64,000 nt of DNA from Methylobacterium sp. Leaf123 (GTDB lineage Bacteria; Pseudomonadota; Alphaproteobacteria; Rhizobiales; Beijerinckiaceae): assembly GCF_001423405.1 (NCBI RefSeq), contig NZ_LMNS01000038.1:262801-326800 (forward strand). The letters run 5' to 3'. How positions within the stretch are numbered: position 1 is the stretch's first letter; each line of letters starts with the position of its first letter. Both the position numbers and the translations under genes were made by a program. Of the stretch, positions 35,534 through 44,115 are shown in pieces. The notes beneath the pieces are model-generated. The model made no database searches. It was not told the origin of the DNA and was given only the letters and a program-made list of their open reading frames with translations.

Positions 35534-35568
35534 TACGGTTTCCGCTTGATCAAAGCGGGAACCGTATC
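35532..35568. repeat. Long palindrome between two converging genes
   Basis: A near-perfect inverted repeat: GATACGGTTTCCGCTT (35532-35547) pairs with AAGCGGGAACCGTATC (35553-35568) apart from one mismatch, leaving a short loop. It starts at the stop of the secreted-protein gene and ends 100 bp before the hpnN stop. It is likely a bidirectional transcript end or a dispersed palindromic element. Confidence 0.7.
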
Positions 35569-35667
35569 GGTCAGCCCGCGCGGCGCTTGAGCGAAGCCCA
35601 AATCCGCCATCCCGAAGGGATCAAACGGATTTGGTATGACTCCGAACCGCCAACCGGACGGATCCGG

Positions 35668-38316
35668 CTACTTCACCGTCGCGTGCTCGCGGGCGACCGT
35701 GCCCGGCGTGCGGCCGGCTTCCTTGCCCTCGGGGCGATCCGCATCCGGCTGCTTCGGCGGCGGCCCGAGGAAGGCCGGGACCACGAAGAAGGCCGCGATC
35801 AGCGTGAAGAACAGCGATAGCGCGAGCAGCTCGCCCATGCTGGCGGTGCCGGGATGGCTCGACAGCATCAGCGAACCGAAGGCCGTGCCGGTGGTCAGCG
35901 CCGAGAAGAAGATCGCCCGCGTCAGGCTGGAGGCCAGCATGTCGACGACGCCGGCGCGCCACGCGATCACGTAGTAGATGTGGAAGGCCACCCCCACCGC
36001 CAGCATCAGCGGCAGGGCGATGATGTTGGCAAAGTTCAGCGGCATGCCGATGACCTTGAGCGCCATCAGCGTCCACAGCGTCGCCAGCACCAGCGGCCCG
36101 AGCGTCATCGCCACGTCCCAGGGTTTGCGCAGCGCGACCGAGAGCAGGATGAAGATCAGCGCGAGCGCCGTCAGACCCGCCTGCACGAAGGCACCGAGGA
36201 TGGTGTAGCTCGACTCGGTCGTGGCGATCGGCGCGCCCGTGGCGTGGGGATCGACCGTCTGCACCTCCTTGGCGAAGCGGCGCAGCACCTCGTCGTCGTT
36301 CGAGTCGCCCTTCGGGTGGACCTCAATGCGGGCGCGGCCGTCGCTCGTCACCCACTCGGCCTTCAGGGGCTTGGGCAGGTTGTCGAGGGTGATCTTCTTC
36401 GGATCGAGCAACCCGGACAGGCGGCTCATCAGCGTCTTGAGATCGGTGGTCAGCGCGACGCTGGCGGCCTCGCGCTTCTCCGCCGGGGCGGCGGCGAGGG
36501 TGTCGAGGGTGCCCGAGAGGCGGTCCGCCGCCTTGGCGCCGGCCGAATCGCCGCTCGCGATGGTCTTCAGCGCCGCGGCCGTGTCCTTGAGCGCCTTGAC
36601 GTTCTCCGCATCCGTCGGCGGCGCCGGCTTGCGCGCCGGGTTGAGGGCCGGGCCGAGGAGCTGCGCCGTCTCTTGGATCGTGGCGAGCTTCTGGTCCTGG
36701 TCGCGGGGCACGAAGGTGTCGATCGAGATCACCTTGGCGACCGCGTCGAGCCCTTCCAGACGCTTCGACAGCGCCGGGACCGCATCGACATTCGGCGCCA
36801 GCACGTCGATCGAGTTCGGGCTGGTGGCCGGGTCCTTGATCAGGTCGAGATAGGTCGCGATCGACTCCACCTTCGGGCTGCGAAGGTGCATCGGGTTGGA
36901 ATCGAAGGGCAGCTTCAACAGCAGCGGGATACCGGCGAGGGTGATCAGGCCGACGAAGATCAGCACCCACTTGCGATGCTCGATGATCCAGTGATCGACG
37001 CCCGCCATCCACGTCGTCTCGACCGCCCGCTTCTCGCCGCGCGGGTTGAACACCGCGATCAGGGCCGGGAGCAGGGTGAGCGAGAACAGGTAGGCCACGA
37101 TCATGCCGACGCCGGCAATGAGGCCGAGTTCGGACACGCCGCGGAACTGCGTGGGCAGGAAGGCGAAGAAGCCGGCGAGCAGCGAGACCGCTGCGAGCGT
37201 CAGCGACCAGCCGACGCCGCGTGCCGCCCCCCGCAGCGCCGCATCGACGCTGCCGAGTTCGTAGCGGTCGGCCCGGTAGCGCACGGCGAACTGGATGCCG
37301 AAATCGATGCCGAGCCCCACGAACAGGGCGGCGAAGGCCACCGAGATCGGGTTCAGCTCGCCCACCATGATGAGGCCGAGGGCGGCCGTCACGACGAGAC
37401 CCGCGAAGGTCGTGATCAGAACCGAGATGACGAGCGGGCCGGAGCGCAGCGCCAGCCACAGGAACAGGACGATGGCGGCGGTCGTCAGCGAGTAGTTGAG
37501 GAAAGCGTCGTCGGCGAGCGTCGCGAACTCGTCGTCGGCCACGGCCACCGGCCCGGTCAGGCGGATGCGCAGGCCGTGCGCCGCGTCGATGTTCTGCTCG
37601 GCGGCCAAGCGCCGGATCAGCTTGGTCGCCTCGCGACCCGGCTCCAGCGCGTTGTAGTCGAGCACCGGCTGGATCATCACGAACTTGCGGGTGTCCGTGG
37701 TCTCGCTGCGCCCGCCCGCGAGCAGGGTCTGCCACGACATCCGGGCGCGCTGCCCGTCGAGGGTCTTGCGCAGGGTCCCGTCGATCTGCTCCATCGGCTG
37801 GGCGAGGTCTTCGAGCTTGGCGTCGCCGCTCTTCACGCCCTTCACGCCGAGGGAGAGCACCCGCATCACGCCGCGCAGCGACGGGTCGGCCGCCAGCGGC
37901 CCGAGAAGGCCCTGCTGCTCGATCAGGCGCTGGGTGGTCTTCTCCAGCTCCTCCTGCGACATCAGCAGGAGGCCGTTGCGGTCGAAGAACGGGCCGCCAT
38001 CGGGCCGGTACACCGTCTCGATCTCGGAGCGGTGCGCCTTGAGCGCTTCGGCAAAGCGTGCGGCGGCTTCCTCGGCGATCTCCGGCGTCTCGCCGTCGAT
38101 CACCGCGGCCACGAGATTCGTGCGCTGCGGGAACGCCTTCTCGAAGGCGATCTCGTCCTTGCGCCAGGAGACACTCGGCTCGATCAGCCGCTCGACATCG
38201 GTATTGATGCGGAACAGGTGGGCGGCCGCGCCTGCGCCCGCGACCGTAAGGAGCGCCGCAGCCACCAGTACCAGCCAGCGGCGCCTGACGGAAAACGCGA
38301 CGAGACGTTCGATCAC
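35668..38316 (-). CDS. hpnN: HpnN, RND-family hopanoid transporter
   Basis: The protein has about 882 residues with the MMPL/RND layout: a helix at the N-terminus, a large periplasmic loop, a six-helix bundle, a second periplasmic loop, and a second bundle. LFVGLGIDFGIQFAVRYRADR is the helix-4 Asp region in the first bundle, and LPLMLAVGVAFHIYYVIAWRAG is the equivalent place in the second. HpnN moves hopanoids to the outer membrane. The GTG at 38316 (VIERLVAFSVRRRW) has AGGG upstream and starts right before the first helix. The gene faces away from hpnH. Confidence 0.9.
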   Translation of the reverse strand: MIERLVAFSVRRRWLVLVAAALLTVAGAGAAAHLFRINTDVERLIEPSVSWRKDEIAFEKAFPQRTNLVAAVIDGETPEIAEEAAARFAEALKAHRSEIETVYRPDGGPFFDRNGLLLMSQEELEKTTQRLIEQQGLLGPLAADPSLRGVMRVLSLGVKGVKSGDAKLEDLAQPMEQIDGTLRKTLDGQRARMSWQTLLAGGRSETTDTRKFVMIQPVLDYNALEPGREATKLIRRLAAEQNIDAAHGLRIRLTGPVAVADDEFATLADDAFLNYSLTTAAIVLFLWLALRSGPLVISVLITTFAGLVVTAALGLIMVGELNPISVAFAALFVGLGIDFGIQFAVRYRADRYELGSVDAALRGAARGVGWSLTLAAVSLLAGFFAFLPTQFRGVSELGLIAGVGMIVAYLFSLTLLPALIAVFNPRGEKRAVETTWMAGVDHWIIEHRKWVLIFVGLITLAGIPLLLKLPFDSNPMHLRSPKVESIATYLDLIKDPATSPNSIDVLAPNVDAVPALSKRLEGLDAVAKVISIDTFVPRDQDQKLATIQETAQLLGPALNPARKPAPPTDAENVKALKDTAAALKTIASGDSAGAKAADRLSGTLDTLAAAPAEKREAASVALTTDLKTLMSRLSGLLDPKKITLDNLPKPLKAEWVTSDGRARIEVHPKGDSNDDEVLRRFAKEVQTVDPHATGAPIATTESSYTILGAFVQAGLTALALIFILLSVALRKPWDVAMTLGPLVLATLWTLMALKVIGMPLNFANIIALPLMLAVGVAFHIYYVIAWRAGVVDMLASSLTRAIFFSALTTGTAFGSLMLSSHPGTASMGELLALSLFFTLIAAFFVVPAFLGPPPKQPDADRPEGKEAGRTPGTVAREHATVK

Positions 38317-39049
38317 GTAAAACCCTGTCTGCCTAACGATCCGACCTGTCCCCTCGTGACGACGGGCCGGGACGCTTGGGTCCCGTCCTCCCCGCGACAC
38401 AGGACGCGGCGTCCTCAGCAGGCGGCGACGCGCCGAATCGATCCTCGTCTTGGCTCGCGGGCCGTGACCCTCGCGAGCGAGAAGCCGGGAGGGGCGCCGA
38501 CGGCCGGCGACCCCTTTCCGTCGAGCACGGACCGCGCGAAGAGCTTGATAAAACTCCAGCCGATCATTCGTGTCGTTGGCGCGCTACCTACTTGTCCCGG
38601 CGGGGGAATGCAACGCGGCCCGGCAAACCGGTCCGATCCAGCGGCGGCGGTGCGATTGCGCACTGCAACCGGATTGCGCGACGATATCGCTTCGCACAAG
38701 CATTCTGGACGATGTCGGCTTCATGACGGGCGCGCGGACGCCGCACGAGAAATCGTGAACGTGTTTCGCACCCTTTCGCCCCCAACGGCTTGTCCGTGCA
38801 GAGGAACGGTCAAAAATCTGCCGCAGAATGCGGAAATCAGACGATCATTCCCGTTCTGGATCGCGCGGCCACGGGCTTCGTCCCCGAAGCCGGAGGCCGG
38901 CTGCGAGACCGGCACGACACACTCTCTCGAAATCGCGCTCACCGCGCGCCCTCTCGGAACAGTTCCAGCCTAATGCGCTGGAACTCCTGTCCTTCTCACG
39001 CTAAGCAGCCCGGCTAAGTCCGGAACCCGCGCATCTAAGGAGCCGCGTC
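38317..39049. other. Divergent hpnN-hpnH intergenic region
   Basis: A 733-bp gap between two divergent hopanoid genes. Frames within it are short and look like GC-driven noise. It contains a direct repeat of ATTGCGC with similar spacing around 38655-38680 and an A/T-richer patch near 38805-38850, where promoters may lie. I see no motif that identifies a regulator. Confidence 0.5.
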
Positions 39050-40213
39050 TTGGGAATCCCCATACGGTACGTCGCGAAGATCGGCGGTTACATCCTCAAG
39101 CAGCACATCACGGGACGGAAGCGCTACCCGCTCGTCATGATGATGGAGCCGCTGTTCCGCTGCAATCTCGCTTGCGCCGGCTGCGGGAAGATCGATTACC
39201 CCGACGAGATCCTGAACAAGCGCCTCCCGGTGGACGAGGCGCTCGAATCCGTGCGCGAGTGCGGTGCACCGGTGGTCGTGATCGCCGGCGGCGAGCCGCT
39301 TCTCCACAAGGATCTACCGCAGATCGTGCAGGGCATCATCGCGCAGAAGAAGTTCGCGATCGTCTGCACCAACGCGCTGCTCCTTGAGAAGAAGATCAAG
39401 GACTACAAGCCGAGCCCCTACTTCACGTGGTCGATCCATCTCGACGGTGACAAGGAGATGCACGACGGCTCGGTCTGCCAGCGCGGCGTCTACGACAAGG
39501 CGGTGGCGGCGATCGCGAAGGCCAAGGAGATGGGCTTCCGCGTCACCATCAACTGCACCTTCTTCAACAATTCCTCGCCGGACAAGATCGCCGACTTCTT
39601 CGATTCGGTGACCCGCATGGGCATCGACGGCATCACCGTCTCGCCCGGCTACGCCTACGAGCGCGCACCGGACCAGAAGCACTTCCTCAACCGCAAGGCG
39701 ACCAAGGATCTGTTCCGCGGCGTGTTCCGGCACGGCAAGGAGAAGGGCCGCGAGAAGTGGACCTTCCAGCAGTCGGGCCTGTTCCTCGACTTCCTGGCCG
39801 GCAACCAGACCTACCATTGCACCCCGTGGGGCAACCCGACCCGCACCGTGTTCGGCTGGCAGAAGCCCTGCTACCTGCTCGGCGAGGGCTACGCGGCGAC
39901 CTTCAAGGAGCTGATGGAAGAGACCGACTGGGACGCCTACGGCACCGGCAACTACGAGAAGTGCGCCGACTGCATGGTCCACTCGGGCTATGAGGCCTCC
40001 TCGGTGGTCGATTCGGTCAAGAAGCCGTGGAAGCCGCTGATCCATGCGATCCGCGGCATCAAGACGGAAGGCGACATGGCCCCCGAGATCAACCTCGAGA
40101 ACCAGCGCCCGGCCGAGTTCGTGTTCTCCCGCAACGTCGCCCAGAAGCTGTCCGAGATCAAAGCCTCGGGCGTCGACACCAAGCAGGAAGCCCGCAAGCG
40201 CACTGCCGCCTGA
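39050..40213 (+). CDS. hpnH: HpnH, radical SAM adenosylhopane synthase
   Basis: The protein has 387 residues. The radical SAM cysteines are in FRCNLACAGCGKIDYP, and GGEPLLHKDLPQIVQG is the SAM-binding GGE motif. The C-terminal region has additional Cys (PCYLLGEG and KCADCMVHSGYE). HpnH joins a 5'-deoxyadenosyl radical to diploptene to start the extended hopanoid side chain. The start is a TTG at 39050 with AAGGAG at the right distance (39039-39044). It is convergent with hpnG, which performs the next step. Confidence 0.95.
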   Translation: MGIPIRYVAKIGGYILKQHITGRKRYPLVMMMEPLFRCNLACAGCGKIDYPDEILNKRLPVDEALESVRECGAPVVVIAGGEPLLHKDLPQIVQGIIAQKKFAIVCTNALLLEKKIKDYKPSPYFTWSIHLDGDKEMHDGSVCQRGVYDKAVAAIAKAKEMGFRVTINCTFFNNSSPDKIADFFDSVTRMGIDGITVSPGYAYERAPDQKHFLNRKATKDLFRGVFRHGKEKGREKWTFQQSGLFLDFLAGNQTYHCTPWGNPTRTVFGWQKPCYLLGEGYAATFKELMEETDWDAYGTGNYEKCADCMVHSGYEASSVVDSVKKPWKPLIHAIRGIKTEGDMAPEINLENQRPAEFVFSRNVAQKLSEIKASGVDTKQEARKRTAA

Positions 40214-40238
40214 GCGACGCGCTTCTCCGCTTCTCATG

Positions 40239-40278
40239 AAAGACCCGCGCGGCACCGGCCGCGCGGGTCTTTTCGTTT
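40239..40278 (+). terminator. Rho-independent terminator after hpnH
   Basis: A 14-bp GC-rich stem (40239-40252 with 40259-40272) and a 6-base loop, followed by TTCGTTT. The AAA at the 5' side gives it some activity in the other direction too, where hpnG ends. Confidence 0.82.
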
Positions 40279-40399
40279 GGGGCGTCGCGCTGGAAAGCGA
40301 GCGCGCCACGGCCATGCTGAGGGCTGAGCGCCCCTCGCGGAACGCCCGCTGCGGCCGTCACGGCAGAGGGGAGGCGACCGCGAACCTCGCAAGGCGGCC

Positions 40400-41092
40400 T
40401 TACAGCAGGCCGAGCCCCGGCCCGAGCCGGGCGCGGCAACGGGCGAGCGCCGCGAAGGCCGCCGAGGAATCGCGGCCAAGCCGAATCAGCTCACCGATCC
40501 GGGCGCGGCCGCGCAGCAGCGCGCCGAGCACCGCCCGGATGTCCGGCTCACCCTCCGGCGTCAGAGCCGAGGCCGCGAAGGCGGGCAGGGCGCGTCCTGC
40601 GGGGTCGCAGACCACCCGGATCGCCGCAAAGGGGAGGGCGTGGCGGGCGGCGTAGGCGGCGGCCACATGCGATTCCATATCGACGGCCAGGGCGCCGGTG
40701 CGCGCATGCAAAGCCGCCTTGTCAGCAACGGTCATGACCGCGACCGCGGAGCCGACGAGGCCGCCCGCGACGACGCGATCCGGCGCATCGGTCAGGCGCT
40801 CGGACAGGCGGCGGGCAAGCTCGGGATCGGCGGGGAAGCACTGGTCCGCGTCGAGATGCGTGCCGATGACGACGTCGCCCGGCCGCAGGGCGGGGTCGAG
40901 CCCCCCGGCGATTCCAAAGCTGACCACCGCACGCAGATCACCGGGAGACCGGCGGTCGAGCGCAGCCCGCAACCGCTCGGGATTGCCGCCGGCCTGGATC
41001 GTCTCGACGCCCGGCCCGGCGGCGATGCGGGCCTCGCGGGCCAATCCCGCGACCGCGAGGATTGCTCCACCCGTCACCGCGTCGGACACCAC
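40400..41092 (-). CDS. hpnG: HpnG, hopanoid nucleosidase/phosphorylase
   Basis: The protein has 230 residues in the purine nucleoside phosphorylase/MTA-SAH nucleosidase superfamily. SFGIAGGLDPALRPGDVV and ALAVDMESHVAAAYAARH (with the ribose-binding Met-Glu) are the family motifs. HpnG removes adenine from adenosylhopane to give (phospho)ribosylhopane. GTG codons at 41092 and 41089 are the possible starts. The 5' end overlaps the upstream polysaccharide-export gene by 19 bp, so the two are probably transcribed together. Confidence 0.9.
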   Translation of the reverse strand: MVSDAVTGGAILAVAGLAREARIAAGPGVETIQAGGNPERLRAALDRRSPGDLRAVVSFGIAGGLDPALRPGDVVIGTHLDADQCFPADPELARRLSERLTDAPDRVVAGGLVGSAVAVMTVADKAALHARTGALAVDMESHVAAAYAARHALPFAAIRVVCDPAGRALPAFAASALTPEGEPDIRAVLGALLRGRARIGELIRLGRDSSAAFAALARCRARLGPGLGLL

Positions 41093-42213
41093 CGGGTCCT
41101 GGATAACACGCTCAGCACCTTGCCGAGCTCGGCGAACGGCGAACTCGACACGTAGACGAGGTCGCGGTTCCGCATGCGGAAGCTCTGGGTCAGGAACATG
41201 CCTTGCGCGTCGCGCAGGTTCACCCGATACACCACCGGCACCTGCGGCGAGGACAGCAGCGGCGAGTTCGGCCGCAGCCGCCGCACCACCGCCGCCGGCT
41301 CGTAGCGGAAGATGAACACGCCCGCCGGATCGGCCTGGATCTCGCGCAGGCCCGAGGCGCGCGCCAGCGCCTGCGACAGCGTCAGCCCATCGGCCGTGAA
41401 CGGCACCTCGGTGGTGTTGCCGAGGGCACCCACCGCCAGGAAGGTCTGCGGATCGCGCACGAGGGTCAGCGTATCGTTCGGCCGCACGAAGATGTTCTCG
41501 CGCGGGTTGGCGACCACGGTCGTCATCGGAACGGTGACGGTGCGGTTGCCGCGCGAGAGCCGCACGAAGGTCTCGGAGACCGGGGTGCGCACGCCGCCGG
41601 CCTGGGCGATGACGTCGAGCAGGCGGTCGCCGCGGCCCGAGAGCGGCACGCGCATGCCCGTAGCCGCCTCACCGGTGACGGTGACGGATTGCGAGACCGG
41701 CTTGGTGACGGAGACGAGCACCTGCGGCTGGATCGCCTTGCCGGCGAGTTCGGTCTCGATCAGCGCCTGGACGTCCTGAGTGCGGCGTCCGACGACCTTG
41801 ATGCGGCCGGCATAGGGAACGGTGATGCCGCCATCGGGTCCGACCACCTGTTCGGGAATCAGCGCGGACTTGGAGCCGGCCGAGAAGCGGTCGGAAACGA
41901 GCGGGCCGGAGAACAGGCCGCCGGAGCCGGCTTCCCAGACCTGAACCGCCACGTAGTCGCCGACGCCGATCACCGGTTCGAGCGCCGGGCGGCTGTCGCC
42001 GAAGGTGACGAGAAGGCTGTCGAGGGGGCGGGTGCGCAGGGCCTCGACGAGGGCCGGGGTGATGTCGATGATTTCGTAGCGGGCGAACAGACCTTCGGCG
42101 GTGGCGACGTCGGCGCCGCTCTCGATCGCCGAGGTGGTCGGCCCCGCGGCCGGCAGGATGGAGCACCCCGACACCGCCGTAGCGGTGAGGAGAGCGATGG
42201 CTAGAGCGCGCAT
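41074..42213 (-). CDS. Wza/GfcE-type polysaccharide export lipoprotein
   Basis: The protein has 379 residues. The lipobox is AVSGC within the first 17 residues. The Poly_export domain follows (VGDYVAVQVWEAG, DGGITVPYAGRIKVVGRRTQDVQALIE), then SLBB domains with VPLSGRGDRLLDVIAQAGGV and TLSQALARASGL. Such proteins form outer-membrane channels for exopolysaccharide. No co-polymerase or other capsule gene is in this window. The C-terminus (LSVLSRTRWCPTR) is made in the stretch that overlaps hpnG and looks unusual for the family. Confidence 0.88.
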   Translation of the reverse strand: MRALAIALLTATAVSGCSILPAAGPTTSAIESGADVATAEGLFARYEIIDITPALVEALRTRPLDSLLVTFGDSRPALEPVIGVGDYVAVQVWEAGSGGLFSGPLVSDRFSAGSKSALIPEQVVGPDGGITVPYAGRIKVVGRRTQDVQALIETELAGKAIQPQVLVSVTKPVSQSVTVTGEAATGMRVPLSGRGDRLLDVIAQAGGVRTPVSETFVRLSRGNRTVTVPMTTVVANPRENIFVRPNDTLTLVRDPQTFLAVGALGNTTEVPFTADGLTLSQALARASGLREIQADPAGVFIFRYEPAAVVRRLRPNSPLLSSPQVPVVYRVNLRDAQGMFLTQSFRMRNRDLVYVSSSPFAELGKVLSVLSRTRWCPTR

Positions 42214-42516
42214 TCAGGCCGCCTGACGGTTTTTCTCATCGGGGTGGGTAGCCGAAACCGGCCAAGCTGTCCGTGGCGAGGCCGCCACACCGGGCGGGCG
42301 AGCACCGAACCGGGCCGCCTTTCCCCGTAGCCCACACCTCTCCCGCCCTCATCGCAGGCGTGGCTCCATCGAATCGACGGCAGGAGGGGAAGGGGCGAAG
42401 GATGGTCCCGGCGCCGAACTCCGCTACCTGTCTGCCTCCGGCCAAGCCGGCGCCGCCCGATCCGCGACGGGGCCGGGCGTCCGGCGCAGGCCCACATCGC
42501 TCCTTCAAGGCGTTGG
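42214..42516. other. Divergent promoter region, no gene seen
   Basis: 303 bp between the export lipoprotein gene (leftward) and gluconokinase (rightward). It has no frame with convincing start signals; it should contain both promoters. No regulator motif was recognised. Confidence 0.45.
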
Positions 42517-43059
42517 ATGACCGTTCCCCGATCCTCCGCCCCGACCGTCCTTGTGGTGATGGGCGTCTCGGGCTCCGGCAAGAGCACGGTGGCCGCGCTG
42601 CTGGCCGAGCGGCTCGGCTGGACCTTCGCCGACGGCGACGATTTCCACACGCCCGACAGCATCGCCCGGATGCATGACGGGCTCCCGCTCGACGACGCGG
42701 CGCGTCAGCCCTGGCTCGGCCGCATCCGCGCCTGGATCGACGCGCGAATCGCGGCCGGAGAGAACGCCGTCGTCGCCTGCTCGGCCCTCAAGCAGGCCTA
42801 CCGCCGGGCGTTGATCAGCGATCCCCGGCGGGTGCGCATCGTCTTCCTCGAAGGGAGCCGGGCGGTCATCCAGGACCGGATCCGGGCACGGCACGGCCAT
42901 TTCATGCCGGCTTCGCTCCTCGACAGCCAGTTCGCCGCCCTCGAACCGCCTGGCCCGGAGGAAGATCCGATCACCGTCGGCATCGAGGAGGGGCCCGATG
43001 CCATCGTCGCGGCGGTCGCCACCCGTCTCGGCATCCCCGCGGGCGATATCTGCGGATAG
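42517..43059 (+). CDS. gntK: Gluconokinase
   Basis: The protein has 180 residues. The P-loop is VVMGVSGSGKSTVAALLA, followed by the GntK signature FADGDDFHTPDSIARMHDGLPLDD and ACSALKQAYRRAL. It phosphorylates D-gluconate to 6-phosphogluconate. The ATG at 42517 precedes MTVPRSSAPTVLVVMG with AAGG upstream. The HAD phosphatase gene begins 8 bp downstream, so the two are an operon. No gluconate transporter is nearby. Confidence 0.93.
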   Translation: MTVPRSSAPTVLVVMGVSGSGKSTVAALLAERLGWTFADGDDFHTPDSIARMHDGLPLDDAARQPWLGRIRAWIDARIAAGENAVVACSALKQAYRRALISDPRRVRIVFLEGSRAVIQDRIRARHGHFMPASLLDSQFAALEPPGPEEDPITVGIEEGPDAIVAAVATRLGIPAGDICG

Positions 43060-43067
43060 GAGAGAGC

Positions 43068-43871
43068 ATGGCCATCGCCCTCGTCGTCTCCGACGTCGAC
43101 GGAACGCTCGTCACCGACGACAAGCGGCTCACGCCGGCTGCGATCGCGGCGGTGCGGCGGCTCGGCTCCGCCGGGATCGGCTTCACCCTGGCTTCCAGCC
43201 GCCCGCCGGCCGGCCTGCGCCACCTCGCCGAGGCGCTCGATCTGCGGCTGCCCCTGGGCGCCTTCAACGGCAGCACCGTCTGTACGCCCGATCTCCGGCC
43301 GATCTCGGAGCGGTTGATCCCCGAATCGGTCGCCCGCGAGGCGGCCGCGCGCTTCCTTGCGGCCGAGATCGACCTCTGGGTGTTCGCGGACGGCGCCTGG
43401 AACCTGCGCGACGACCAAGCGCCCTATACCGACCTCGAGCGCCGCACCTTGCAGACGGCGCCCCGCGTCGTTCCGGACCTGTCACCCCTGCTCGGCCGGG
43501 CGGCCAAGATCGTCGGCGTGAGCCGCGACCATGCCGGGCTGGCGCGGCTGGAAGAGGCGCTCGCGGCGGAACTGGATGGGCGGGCCGCCGTGCATTGCTC
43601 GCAGCCCTACTATCTCGACGTGACACCGCCCGGCATCGACAAGGGCAGCTTCGTCGCCGACCTCGGCCGCCAGCTCGGCATCCCGCGGCAGCGAATCGCC
43701 ACGCTGGGCGATGCGGCCAACGACATCGCCCTGTTCCGGGAAAGCGGATTGTCGATCGCCATGGGCAACGCCGCCCCCGCGGTCCAACAGGCGGCCTCCG
43801 CGGTGACCTCCGGCAACAACGAGAACGGTTTCGCCCGCGCGATCAATCGGTTCGTGTTCGGGGATACCTGA
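43068..43871 (+). CDS. Cof-type HAD-IIB phosphatase
   Basis: The protein has 267 residues. HAD motif I is VSDVDGTLV, motif II is in FTLASSRPP, and motif III/IV is TLGDAANDIALFRESGLSIAMGNA. Cof-type phosphatases act on sugar phosphates, phosphoenzyme intermediates of vitamins or similar small molecules. AGGAGAG precedes the ATG. It is co-transcribed with gluconokinase, so a sugar phosphate is a reasonable substrate guess. Confidence 0.92.
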   Translation: MAIALVVSDVDGTLVTDDKRLTPAAIAAVRRLGSAGIGFTLASSRPPAGLRHLAEALDLRLPLGAFNGSTVCTPDLRPISERLIPESVAREAAARFLAAEIDLWVFADGAWNLRDDQAPYTDLERRTLQTAPRVVPDLSPLLGRAAKIVGVSRDHAGLARLEEALAAELDGRAAVHCSQPYYLDVTPPGIDKGSFVADLGRQLGIPRQRIATLGDAANDIALFRESGLSIAMGNAAPAVQQAASAVTSGNNENGFARAINRFVFGDT

Positions 43872-44115
43872 AACCGGCGCCCGCGGCCGGGCGAACGACT
43901 GTGCCTCTTCGGCGACAGGGCCGGCGCCGCGGGTCTCGGCATCCTCAGGGATTTGCCCGGACTCCACGTTCCCGCCTCATTTGGCCCCGACCCAGGACAG
44001 ACAAACTGAGCCGTAACGAGTGACCCTCGCCCGGCTTCCGCGGCACTCGCTCCCTCGAGGGGGAGCGCCGGCCAACGGGAGACGGAGCGAGGCACCGAAA
44101 ACGACCGGGTCCCCC

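Noticed and set aside
38376..38972. Several 60-116 codon frames in the hpnN-hpnH gap
   Set aside because: No ribosome-binding sites, no motifs, and composition expected from GC content.
35854..38973. Very long plus-strand open frame (about 1039 codons) opposite hpnN
   Set aside because: It mirrors hpnN in an antisense frame, has a biased Arg/Gly/Gln composition and no motifs. This is typical high-GC shadow coding.
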